This document shows, one piece after another, positions 1 through 6,670 of a DNA stretch of 10,011 nucleotides; positions within the stretch are counted from its first letter, which is position 1, and every line of letters begins with the position of its first letter. The translations under genes were made by a program, and so were the position numbers. The notes under the pieces are model-generated. The model worked only from the letters and a program-made list of their open reading frames with translations, was not told where the DNA came from and searched no databases. Where the stretch lies: contig CAJVWY010000029.1 in the NCBI GenBank assembly GCA_913009925.1, positions 1 to 10,011 on the forward strand, given 5' to 3'. This stretch comes from an uncultured bacterium (GTDB lineage Bacteria; Actinomycetota; Thermoleophilia; BMS3ABIN01).

Positions 1-36
1 ATGTGACTGGAGTTCAGACGTGTGCTCTTCCGATCT
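1..36 (+). other. Illumina TruSeq adapter remnant (not genomic)
   Basis: Positions 3-36 match, base for base as I recall it, the 34-base index-side TruSeq adapter, ending in GCTCTTCCGATCT. The orientation is that of the reverse complement of adapter read-through in read 1. The two bases before it (AT) would then belong to the index. Genomic sequence starts at about 37. Nothing here should be annotated biologically. Confidence 0.97.
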
Positions 37-61
37 TCCTGACCTTGTCTTCATAGACCAA
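37..61 (-). CDS. 5' fragment of an unknown gene downstream of feoB
   Basis: Reading leftwards from 61, a TTG codon opens a frame of eight complete codons (MVYEDKVR) before the contig runs into adapter. The only support is its ribosome binding site at 65-74, which is complementary to ten bases of the 16S rRNA 3' end and lies 8 bases from the TTG. An in-frame GTG three codons upstream is inside that site and less likely. The fragment begins 78 bases after the feoB stop with no obvious terminator between, so it could be a third gene of the iron operon. It is too short for any family assignment, and FeoC is only one possibility. Confidence 0.45.
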
Positions 62-64
62 TTT

Positions 65-74
65 GATCACCTCC
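65..74 (-). promoter_or_regulatory. Strong ribosome binding site for the truncated gene
   Basis: The minus strand reads GGAGGTGATC, an uninterrupted 10-base match to the usual anti-Shine-Dalgarno end of 16S rRNA. The GGAGG core is 8 bases from the TTG at 61. It is the strongest ribosome binding site I see in the window and decides the start of the truncated gene. Confidence 0.6.
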
Positions 75-139
75 CCCTTGATGAAGTGAGCCAGCCTTGA
101 TAAAGATGTATCGGAAGGTCCCGGATATTGCTTTACCGG

Positions 140-2170
140 TCAGCTCCAGCCCACGGCCCGGCTGAACTGGTTGACCAGACCACCCACCAGCACCGCCAGG
201 GCGATGGTGAAGGACATGATGGCCAGGGACTTCTTCCAGCCCATCTCCCGGCCCAGAGCGGCGATGGTGGCGACGCAGGGAATGTAGATAGCTGTCACCA
301 GCGCAAAGACGAACAGCTGCTGTTTGGTCATCAGCAGCAACAGGTTATCCCGTGCCGCGGCCCCGTATTCCACAATGGCCAGCGTCACCAGCAGCTGCAG
401 CGCCAGCTCCTTGCGCAGGATGCCCATGATCAGCGTCAGTCCGGCAACCGCCGGCAGTCCCATCCAGCCCTCGACCACCGGCGACATGGGCGTCGCCAGA
501 TCCCATAGCAGGCCCGTGTTGTACAGGGCTCCCAGGATGACGCTGCCGAAGATCAGGATCGGCGCCGCCATGTAGATGAATGCCCTGAAGCGGAACCAGG
601 TCTTCCTGAGAATGGTCTTGAGATGGGGCCTGCGAAAGGGGAACATCTCCATTACCAGGCCGGTGGATGTCCCTGGCATGATCCTGTTCAGACCCAACCC
701 CACCAGCACCCATAGTACCAGTAATATACCATATATCAAGAGGGCGTACTGCCAGCCGGCATAATAGGCCACCGCCCCAAAGATGACGGCGGTGCGAGCG
801 CTGCAGGGGACCAGTACGATGAGGGTGCCCGCCAGCAGCCGCTCCCGCGTAGTGGTCAGCACCCTGGTGCCGATAATGGCGGGAACGTTGCAGCCGGCGC
901 CGGCGATAATGGGGATGATGGCCCGGCCGTGCAGACCGAAACGGTGCATCACGGCATCGGTGAGGAAGGCGACCGAATTGAGGTAGCCGCTGTCCTCAAG
1001 CACAGCCAGTATCAGATAAAAAGTCAATACGTAGGGTATGCCGATAGTCAGAGCCGCCTCGACCCCTTTCACCACCCAGAGCAGTGTCATCGAGAAAGCG
1101 TTCTCCCCCAGCAGCGCGAAGAGAACGTTGCTGATGGGCGTTTCGACATAGGTAACCCAGGCCTGGCTCATGATGGTCGCCAGGTTGTCACCGATGAAAA
1201 ACATCAGCACGAAGATGGTCGCCAGCACAGCGAACAGGATAGGTATGCCGGTTACCGGGCTGGTGGTATAACGCCACAACCGTTCGCCCAGCGGCGGTTT
1301 CTCCGGCTCCTCAACGGTCTCCACCTCCGCGGCGATCATTCCTGCCAGGGCGTGGCGTTCGGCGGCGACGCGGCTGCAGGCCGGCTGGCCGTGCTCCCGC
1401 TCGATGTCAGCGCGCAGCTCCTCGGCCAGCTCCAGCACCGGACCCCAGCCGGGCATGGAAGCCGTTATCTCCAGGAACTCGGGGTCCGCCTCCAGCAGCA
1501 GCATCGCCAGCGCCCGATCGGGAAGGCCATAAGGTTCCTCCAGGTCCGCCGAGGCGATGGCGTTGGTCAGGCGGGCTATCTGCACCTCGATGTCATGGCC
1601 GTAAACCAGCCCCTGGGGCGACGGTTTCTGCCGGGCCCGGGCTACGTCGACCGCCATCTCCATCAGTTCTTCCAGTCCTTCGCCGCGGTTGGCCACCGTG
1701 GGTATGATGGGAATGCCCAGGTGCCGGGACAGGGCCTTGATATCGACGTTCCTCCCCTGGCGCCGGGCGACATCGACGACATTGAGGGCAGCGACCATAG
1801 GGTAGCCCAGTTCCAGGAACTGGATGAGCATGTAGAGGTTGCGAGCCAGCTTGGTGGCGTCGAGGACCATCACCACCACGTCGGGGTGACCGTCCAGAAC
1901 CCCCTGCCGCGCCACCCACTGGTCTTCGGATACCGTCCCCAGGGCGTAGGTGCCGGGCAGGTCGATGATGCCGATAATGGTGTCATCCAGGGTGGTGGTG
2001 GCCATATTCACTTCCACCGTCATGCCGGGATAGTTGGCCGTATCGACTCCCATACCGGTAAGGCTGTTGAAGACGCTGGATTTGCCCACGTTGGGATTGC
2101 CCGCCAGGGCGATGGTGAAGTCGGTTTCCTCGTGGAGTTTATGCAGGGCGCTGTGACAGGAAAAAGCCAA
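140..2170 (-). CDS. feoB: Ferrous iron transport protein B (FeoB)
   Basis: FeoB is the inner-membrane Fe(II) transporter with a cytosolic N-terminal G-protein domain. The 676 residues are in the normal range for shorter FeoBs. The G motifs are in order: G1 GNPNVGKS at 24-31, G2 GMT at 49-51, G3 DLPG at 70-73 and G4 NVVD at 130-133. A helical linker follows, and a polytopic membrane domain starts at about 300. The two Cys-containing gate motifs of the family are present, GCNVPAIIGTR near 423 and VPCSARTAV near 455. The start is TTG, three bases after the regulator stop, with GAGGT at 2182-2186 as ribosome binding site inside the end of that gene, so translation is probably coupled. No separate feoA is next to it. 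The short segment before G1 carries Cys5, His6, His10 and His13. Family certain; TTG start likely. Confidence 0.97.
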   Translation of the reverse strand: MAFSCHSALHKLHEETDFTIALAGNPNVGKSSVFNSLTGMGVDTANYPGMTVEVNMATTTLDDTIIGIIDLPGTYALGTVSEDQWVARQGVLDGHPDVVVMVLDATKLARNLYMLIQFLELGYPMVAALNVVDVARRQGRNVDIKALSRHLGIPIIPTVANRGEGLEELMEMAVDVARARQKPSPQGLVYGHDIEVQIARLTNAIASADLEEPYGLPDRALAMLLLEADPEFLEITASMPGWGPVLELAEELRADIEREHGQPACSRVAAERHALAGMIAAEVETVEEPEKPPLGERLWRYTTSPVTGIPILFAVLATIFVLMFFIGDNLATIMSQAWVTYVETPISNVLFALLGENAFSMTLLWVVKGVEAALTIGIPYVLTFYLILAVLEDSGYLNSVAFLTDAVMHRFGLHGRAIIPIIAGAGCNVPAIIGTRVLTTTRERLLAGTLIVLVPCSARTAVIFGAVAYYAGWQYALLIYGILLVLWVLVGLGLNRIMPGTSTGLVMEMFPFRRPHLKTILRKTWFRFRAFIYMAAPILIFGSVILGALYNTGLLWDLATPMSPVVEGWMGLPAVAGLTLIMGILRKELALQLLVTLAIVEYGAAARDNLLLLMTKQQLFVFALVTAIYIPCVATIAALGREMGWKKSLAIMSFTIALAVLVGGLVNQFSRAVGWS

Positions 2171-2173
2171 TAT

Positions 2174-2827
2174 TTAAGCTGACCTCACCATTATCTTGGA
2201 CGCCACTTCCTGACCCAGAGCGTACTGGGCGCCGGCCACCTGCACCAGCAGCGGACCCTTGAAGGGCGCTATCTCCTTGATACTGATATGGGCGTCGGGC
2301 AACAGCCCCAGGCTGGCCAGGTACTGGAGCAGCTTGGGCTCCTCTTCGACCACCTTGGCGATGACCGCCTCGTCGCCTACGCACAGGTCTGACAGCGGCT
2401 TGTCCCTGGACGGTTGGCGAGCCGCCTTGCTGCCAGGGATGGGATGACCGTGGGGGCAGGTCTCGGGATCGCCCAGCATCGCTGCCAGTTTCTCCTCCAC
2501 CTGATCGCTGATGGCGTGTTCCAGTTTACAGGCCTCCTCATGCACCTGGTCCCAGTCGAAACCGAGCACATCGGTGAGAAAACGCTCCCACAGCCGGTGG
2601 CGCCGTACCAGGGTCTCAGCCATCTCCCTGCCCTTGGCGGTAAGACGTACGCCTTTCTTGCGCGAAACCTTGATGAAGCCTGCTTCCGTCAGGCGGCGGA
2701 GCATATCGGCCGCCGTGGGCGGTGATACATCCATACGCTCCGCCAGGCGGGCGGCGATGACCGGCCCTTCCTCCAATGACATCTTGTAGATAGCTTCCAG
2801 GTACTCCTCTACCGCTTCAGTTATCAT
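2174..2827 (-). CDS. DtxR/IdeR-family iron-dependent repressor with C-terminal FeoA/SH3-like domain
   Basis: This is a metal-sensing repressor that should bind DNA when loaded with Fe(II). With the start chosen here it has 217 residues. A winged helix occupies about 1-65, and a dimerisation and metal-binding region about 66-130, including RHRLWERFL, the segment VHEEACKLEH at 95-104 and CPHGHPIPG. Aligned by eye to DtxR, His77, Cys100, Glu103 and His104 fall on DtxR His79, Cys102, Glu105 and His106. Cys at that site is typical of iron-type rather than manganese-type (MntR, Glu) members. The M10 ligand position of DtxR is Glu8 here. Residues 145-217 form a FeoA/SH3-like domain. An upstream in-frame ATG at 2863 lacks a ribosome binding site. 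The ATG at 2827 has GGAGG four bases away and gives the usual family N-terminus. It is the first gene of the feoB operon and probably autoregulated. Confidence 0.93.
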   Translation of the reverse strand: MITEAVEEYLEAIYKMSLEEGPVIAARLAERMDVSPPTAADMLRRLTEAGFIKVSRKKGVRLTAKGREMAETLVRRHRLWERFLTDVLGFDWDQVHEEACKLEHAISDQVEEKLAAMLGDPETCPHGHPIPGSKAARQPSRDKPLSDLCVGDEAVIAKVVEEEPKLLQYLASLGLLPDAHISIKEIAPFKGPLLVQVAGAQYALGQEVASKIMVRSA

Positions 2828-2867
2828 GATGCCTCCAGGGCAAAATTGATAAATAGAAATCATTCAG

Positions 2868-2881
2868 TTAGATAAGTCTAA
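2868..2881. promoter_or_regulatory. Candidate operator for the DtxR-type repressor
   Basis: TTAGATAAGTCTAA is an inverted repeat with perfect 5-base arms (TTAGA/TCTAA) and a 4-base centre. It starts 40 bases upstream of the regulator start, overlaps the predicted -10 box by one base and covers the likely transcription start. Known DtxR/IdeR operators are also AT-rich palindromes beginning TTAG and ending CTAA. Binding by this regulator is inferred from position and symmetry only. Confidence 0.5.
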
Positions 2882-2909
2882 TGCTACATAATCGATTTTA
2901 CTAATACAA
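2881..2909 (-). promoter_or_regulatory. Possible promoter of the dtxR-feoB operon
   Basis: On the minus strand TTGTAT (2909-2904) and TAGCAT (2886-2881) are separated by 17 bases. Both are weak matches to sigma-70 boxes (3 of 6 and 4 of 6), but spacing and position are good, and the palindrome at 2868-2881 would block this promoter when occupied. A plus-strand alternative, TTGATA at 2846 and TAGATA at 2869 with 17 bases between, could serve the divergent phosphatase gene and overlaps the same palindrome. Confidence 0.3.
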
Positions 2910-2987
2910 CCGGTATGGCGCCGGGGGCCGTTTCGTTTATGATTAAACCAGTCACCATACAGCCCAACCGGAGAGACGGAGGCAGAT

Positions 2988-3791
2988 TTGCACCGGCAAC
3001 TGCCCGATTACCATATCCATACGCCATTCTGCGGCCACGCCGGCGGCACCATGGCTGAATACGTGCAGGAGGCCCGGGAACTGGGCCTGCCGGAGATGGG
3101 GTTCGCCGACCATCTGCCGCTGTTTCATATAGATGATCCCACCCTGGCCATGTCCCACAACGACCTGCCACGCTACATCGAGCAGGTGCAGCGGCTGCAG
3201 CAGGCCAACCCCGACTACCCGGTGCGCCTGGGAATCGAGGCTGATTTCATCCATGACCACCTGGAGGACGTGGCCGCGGTACTGGCCCGTTATGAGTTCG
3301 ATTACATCTACGGTTCGGTCCATTTCGTGGGCGGCTGGGGTTTCGATCAATCACGCTTCAAGTTTGAGTTCGAAAAAAGGGACATCGATGATGTCTACGA
3401 GGAGTACTTCGGGCTGGTGATGACGGCGGCCCGCACCGGCCTGTTCGACATCATGACCCACCTGGATGTGGTCAAGAAATACGGTCATCGTCCCCGGCGC
3501 GACCTGGCGGGGCTGTACAGGCGGGTCGCCGGAACGCTGGCCAAAAGCGACGTGGCCATCGAGCTCAACTCCTCGGGCCTGAGCAAACCCGTGGGCGAGA
3601 TATATCCTAGCCTGGAGATACTCAAGATAATGAGGGAACACGGCGTCCCCATCACTTTCGGCTCGGATTCGCACAAGCCGTCCCAGGTGGGCCGGGAGTT
3701 CGACCAGTTGCTCCGTCTGGCCCGCGACGCCGGCTACAGCGACTATGTCCGGTTCGCCGGGCGCCGGCGCATACCGATGCCACTGCCATGA
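2988..3791 (+). CDS. hisJ: PHP-domain histidinol-phosphatase (HisJ family)
   Basis: The family hydrolyses histidinol phosphate to histidinol, the eighth step of histidine synthesis, using a metal-bound PHP active site in the cytoplasm. The 267 residues match the family length. Likely metal-site residues are His9-x-His11 in HIHTPFCGH, His17, Asp41-His42, Glu84 in GIEADF, His112 in GSVHF, His158 in THLD, and Asp227/His229 in FGSDSHKP. The segment ELNSSGLSKP-x5-YPS is typical of HisJ. The start is TTG with GGAGG at 2978-2982 five bases before it. No ATG lies nearby before the essential HxH. The gene is divergent from the iron operon and followed 45 bases later by a DNA glycosylase. No other his gene is in the window, so a different phosphoester substrate cannot be excluded. 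Confidence 0.88.
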   Translation: MHRQLPDYHIHTPFCGHAGGTMAEYVQEARELGLPEMGFADHLPLFHIDDPTLAMSHNDLPRYIEQVQRLQQANPDYPVRLGIEADFIHDHLEDVAAVLARYEFDYIYGSVHFVGGWGFDQSRFKFEFEKRDIDDVYEEYFGLVMTAARTGLFDIMTHLDVVKKYGHRPRRDLAGLYRRVAGTLAKSDVAIELNSSGLSKPVGEIYPSLEILKIMREHGVPITFGSDSHKPSQVGREFDQLLRLARDAGYSDYVRFAGRRRIPMPLP

Positions 3792-3836
3792 GATGATGAA
3801 GCCGGGTAAACGGAAAGCGAAGGGAGCTTGGCGGAA

Positions 3837-4532
3837 TTGGCAGTAGTCCCGGCGCGACTCCCCGTGATCATCAGGCTGCTGGATGAGAAGTACTTCCGGC
3901 CCCGCTGGTCTCCCCGATACGAACCGGTGGAGGAGCTGGTCTATACCATACTTTCGCAGAACACGTCGGATACCAACTCGGAGCGGGCGCTGCGCTCCCT
4001 GCGGCGGAAGTATCCCACCTGGGTGGAAGTAGCCGCTGCCCGGCGCAGCGGCATCGGCGCCGCTATCCGCTGCGGCGGTCTCTCGGACACCAAGTCGGCT
4101 TACATCAAGGACGCCCTCAACCGCCTGCTCCGGGAACACGGCGACCTGAACATGGACTTCCTGGGAGAGATGGATGATGAGGCGGCCATCGCTTACCTGA
4201 CCGGATTCAACGGCGTCGGCGTCAAGACCGCCTCCTGCGTGCTGCTGTTCGCCCTGGGCCGGCCGGTGATGCCGGTGGATACCCATGTCTACCGTTTGTC
4301 CCAGCGTCTGGACTTCATCGGCGAGGGCACCAGCCGTGAAGATGCCCACAAGATACTGACGGCCATAACACCGCCGGAAGACATCTTCGCCTTTCACATC
4401 AATCTGGTGACCCACGGGCGCCGCGCCTGTAAGGCCGGCAAACCCCGCTGCGGCGATTGCGTTATCGAGCCGCTCTGCCCTTCCAGCATAGCTTACGAGG
4501 AGATCTGGGGAGTGGAAGACCAGGGCGCCTGA
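3837..4532 (+). CDS. Endonuclease III family DNA glycosylase with [4Fe-4S] cluster
   Basis: This is a base excision repair enzyme of the HhH-GPD superfamily, which removes damaged (usually oxidised pyrimidine) bases and cuts abasic sites. The 231 residues carry a helix-hairpin-helix TGFNGVGVKTA with a Lys that aligns with catalytic Lys120 of E. coli Nth. The Asp of VDTHVYRLSQRL aligns with Asp138. The C-terminal cluster motif is C-x6-C-x2-C-x5-C (CKAGKPRCGDCVIEPLC). The sequence LSQNTSD near residue 40 recalls the divergent Nth-like branch rather than classical Nth, so substrate specificity is open and I give no symbol. TTG at 3837 is preferred because GGGAG at 3822-3826 is 10 bases upstream. 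The in-frame TTG at 3828 is only one base from it. It probably shares a transcript with the upstream phosphatase, with no terminator in the gap. Confidence 0.92.
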   Translation: MAVVPARLPVIIRLLDEKYFRPRWSPRYEPVEELVYTILSQNTSDTNSERALRSLRRKYPTWVEVAAARRSGIGAAIRCGGLSDTKSAYIKDALNRLLREHGDLNMDFLGEMDDEAAIAYLTGFNGVGVKTASCVLLFALGRPVMPVDTHVYRLSQRLDFIGEGTSREDAHKILTAITPPEDIFAFHINLVTHGRRACKAGKPRCGDCVIEPLCPSSIAYEEIWGVEDQGA

Positions 4533-4575
4533 ACGGATCCCGCCGTCCAAGCGCCCCAAAGAGATAAGGATTCTT

Positions 4576-4593
4576 CGCCCGCGCAGGCGGGCG
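4576..4593 (+). terminator. GC-rich hairpin, possible terminator after the glycosylase gene
   Basis: CGCCCGC-GCAG-GCGGGCG is a perfect 7-base-pair, all-GC stem with a 4-base loop, 43 bases after the glycosylase stop. Only a poor T-run follows (GGTTTGCATTTG), so intrinsic termination would be weak. It lies in the 139-base gap before the next gene, which otherwise holds a TTGATAA motif at 4606-4612 and no gene I can support. Confidence 0.35.
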
Positions 4594-4671
4594 CCTGGTT
4601 TGCATTTGATAAACGAATAATTGAGAATGTTGCCTTATCCGGACCACAACTATCCCCCGGAGGAACTTCCC

Positions 4672-5112
4672 GTGATGCTGGTCCCCCACACTGGAATCAA
4701 CGCGGCCGCGGGACGCCTGTTCAAACGTCCGCTCGTTGCCTTTGCCGCCGGCCTCGCCGGCCATGCCCTGCTGGACCTGGTACCGCACAAGGATATCTCC
4801 GCCCACAAGGCCGAGGGGTTCATGGTGTTGCTGATGCTGGGCCTGGTGGGCAGCAGTTGCGGCTGGAGATCAACCGCCTTCTGGTGCGCCATGGGAGGAG
4901 TGCTTCCCGACGTGGAGCAGGTACTGCCCTGGACAGACCCGGCCCGTGGCCGGCGGCGTTATTTTCCGACACATTCGCGCCGCTTCCACTCGCTGCCGGT
5001 CCCGGGGGCGCGCGAGTACAGGACTTCCCTGTTCCTGCAATCAGCGGTCTCGCTGGCTGCGCTCACAATGGCCATTACAGGTTGCCGGCCGGACCGGTGC
5101 GGTCGCTCATAG
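4672..5112 (+). CDS. Small membrane protein, remotely YdjM/DUF457-like
   Basis: The product is a 146-residue protein of uncertain function. Hydrophobic stretches lie at about 20-38, 50-65, 68-86 and 119-137, so it is likely an inner-membrane protein. His and Asp residues are clustered: His6 in PHTGIN, His31 and Asp35 in GHALLDLVPHKD, His45, Asp80 in GGVLPDVE, and His101/His106 in THSRRFH. The patterns LPD(V/I) and THS recall YdjM-like putative membrane metal-dependent hydrolases, but the similarity is by eye and weak, and no catalytic role should be assumed. The start is GTG with GGAGG at 4659-4663 eight bases before it. The adjacent ATG at 4675 is an alternative. An upstream in-frame ATG at 4621 would place that ribosome binding site inside the gene and is less likely. 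cobT follows after 36 bases and could be cotranscribed. Confidence 0.7.
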   Translation: MMLVPHTGINAAAGRLFKRPLVAFAAGLAGHALLDLVPHKDISAHKAEGFMVLLMLGLVGSSCGWRSTAFWCAMGGVLPDVEQVLPWTDPARGRRRYFPTHSRRFHSLPVPGAREYRTSLFLQSAVSLAALTMAITGCRPDRCGRS

Positions 5113-5148
5113 TCAGGTCACCGGCATAATCAGGATAAAGGAGAACGG

Positions 5149-6225
5149 ATGATCAAACTTCAGGAAACAATCGCCAACGTCAAGGCTCTCGACCTGGAGG
5201 CCATGGAACTGGCCGGCGACAGGCAGGACCAGCTTACCAAGCCCCAGGGCAGCCTGGGCGTGCTCGAAGAACTGTCTATCAGGCTGGCGGGGATACAGGG
5301 GAACCCGCTGCCCACTATCAACCGCAAGGTCATCATCGTCATGGCCGGCGATCACGGTGTGGTGGCCGAAGGCGTGAGCGCTTTCCCGCAGGAGGTCACC
5401 CCCCAGATGGTCGCCAATTTCGCCGCCGGCGGCGCCGGCATCAACGTACTGGCGCGGCACGCAGGCGCCGAGGTGCGGGTGGTAGACATGGGTGTGGCTG
5501 CGGAGATCGACGATCCCCTGGTGCTGGACAGGAAGATCAAGCCGGGGACTGACAACATGGTTAACGGTCCCGCCATGAGCCGCGAACAGGCCGTCGCCAG
5601 CATCGAGGCCGGCATCGAGATCGCTGAAGACGAGATCGCCGCCGGCGCCGACCTGCTGGGAACGGGCGAGATGGGTATCGGCAACACCACGTCCAGCAGC
5701 GCCATACTTACCGTTTTCTCAGGCGTGGGCGTAGAGCAGACCACGGGACGGGGCACAGGCATCGACAAAGGCGGGCTCAACGTGAAACGTGAGGTGATTC
5801 GGCGCGCCCTGGAGACTAACCTGCCGGACCGGGAGGACGGGCTGGACGTGCTGGCCAAAGTCGGCGGCCTGGAGATAGGCGGGCTGGCGGGAGTCATCAT
5901 CGGCGCCGCCGCCAACCGTGTCCCCGTGGTCATCGACGGGTTCATCTCCGGCGCCGCGGCGCTGATCGCCGCCAGCATATGTCCCGCCGCCAAGGATTAC
6001 ATGATCGCCTCGCATGTGAGCGTCGAACCAGGGCACAAGCTGATTCTCGATGAGCTGGGTCTCAAACCCATGCTGTTCATGGATATGCGCCTGGGCGAGG
6101 GCACCGGCGCCGCCCTGGCGGCAGACCTGGTCGAAGCGAGCGCCAGGATACTCAGCGAGATGGCCACCTTCACCGACGCCGGCGTATCGAAGAAGGAAGA
6201 AAAACAGAGGGACAGCGCCGAGTAG
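5149..6225 (+). CDS. cobT: Nicotinate-nucleotide--dimethylbenzimidazole phosphoribosyltransferase (CobT)
   Basis: CobT transfers phosphoribose from nicotinate mononucleotide to a lower-ligand base such as 5,6-dimethylbenzimidazole, giving alpha-ribazole phosphate for the cobalamin nucleotide loop. The 358 residues match the usual length. Conserved segments are KPQGSLG at 31-37, GDHGV at 67-71, GTGEMGIGNTTSSS at 171-184, GRGTGID at 200-206, EPGHK at 293-297 and RLGEGTGA at 314-321. Glu317 falls at the same number as the catalytic Glu of Salmonella CobT. The start is ATG with AAGGAG six bases upstream. No other cobalamin gene and no cobalamin riboswitch is seen in the short upstream gap, so this gene stands apart from any cob cluster. 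Its stop lies four bases from the stop of the convergent lipoprotein gene, leaving no room for a separate terminator. Confidence 0.96.
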   Translation: MIKLQETIANVKALDLEAMELAGDRQDQLTKPQGSLGVLEELSIRLAGIQGNPLPTINRKVIIVMAGDHGVVAEGVSAFPQEVTPQMVANFAAGGAGINVLARHAGAEVRVVDMGVAAEIDDPLVLDRKIKPGTDNMVNGPAMSREQAVASIEAGIEIAEDEIAAGADLLGTGEMGIGNTTSSSAILTVFSGVGVEQTTGRGTGIDKGGLNVKREVIRRALETNLPDREDGLDVLAKVGGLEIGGLAGVIIGAAANRVPVVIDGFISGAAALIAASICPAAKDYMIASHVSVEPGHKLILDELGLKPMLFMDMRLGEGTGAALAADLVEASARILSEMATFTDAGVSKKEEKQRDSAE

Positions 6226-6229
6226 ACTG

Positions 6230-6670
6230 TCAGGGTGATACCGCGCGGATATCGCTGACGGCTACGGCTTCGCCGGAGCCTCCGAACGCCACGACACTCC
6301 AGGTGCTTCCAGGTGTGACGACCGGTCCGGAGATATCCGCGGGCCGCTCATCCGGCAGACCGCCGAGATTGACTTTTGTTCCGGTTCCGCTCCAGGCCCA
6401 GAGGACCTCGCCGTCGGCGTCTTTGACAACCAGGCGGTAGAGTGAAGCATCCGTCACTGATTTCCATTCAAAGGCAGGCACTTCTCCTGCACCCGCAGCT
6501 CTGGGACCCAGCAGTTCGATCTGCGGTAATCCGGCTTCCATGGTTTCCACCACCGCGTTGCCGCCATCTCCTTCCGATGCCGAACCGCAAGCAAAAACCG
6601 GCAGCGCCAGACCCGCCAGGATGCCGGCAACCAGGAGAGAAGTTCTTATCTGTCTGATGTTTAATCTCAT
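6230..6670 (-). CDS. Small predicted lipoprotein, function unknown
   Basis: The product is a 146-residue exported protein. The N-terminus has Arg residues, then a hydrophobic core at about 11-25 and a lipobox-like VFAC with Cys28 as the likely lipidated residue. A Gly/Ser/Glu-rich tether of about 20 residues follows. The rest looks like a beta-sandwich: the segment around FEWKSVTDASLYRLVVKDADGEVLW (68-91) has the W...A..Y.L.V.D.DG pattern of fibronectin type III-like or Ig-like surface domains. I do not recognise a specific family. The ATG overlaps the stop of the upstream gene in an ATGA junction at 6667-6670, so translation is probably coupled and the two products may act together at the cell surface. 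Confidence 0.8.
   Translation of the reverse strand: MRLNIRQIRTSLLVAGILAGLALPVFACGSASEGDGGNAVVETMEAGLPQIELLGPRAAGAGEVPAFEWKSVTDASLYRLVVKDADGEVLWAWSGTGTKVNLGGLPDERPADISGPVVTPGSTWSVVAFGGSGEAVAVSDIRAVSP

Noticed and set aside
929..2182. 417-codon open frame on the plus strand opposite feoB
   Set aside because: It lies wholly antisense to an unmistakable FeoB. Its product is rich in Gln, His and Gly with no domain pattern, as expected from the complement of GC-rich codons.
3351..4559. 402-codon open frame on the minus strand
   Set aside because: It is antisense to both the phosphatase and the glycosylase, spans their junction, and shows no motif.
5113..5148. Cobalamin riboswitch before cobT
   Set aside because: The gap is only 36 bases, and no B12-box-like sequence is seen there or in the preceding gene end.
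5352..5993. 213-codon minus-strand frame opposite cobT
   Set aside because: It is Ser/Pro/Ala/Thr-rich low-complexity sequence that mirrors the cobT codons.
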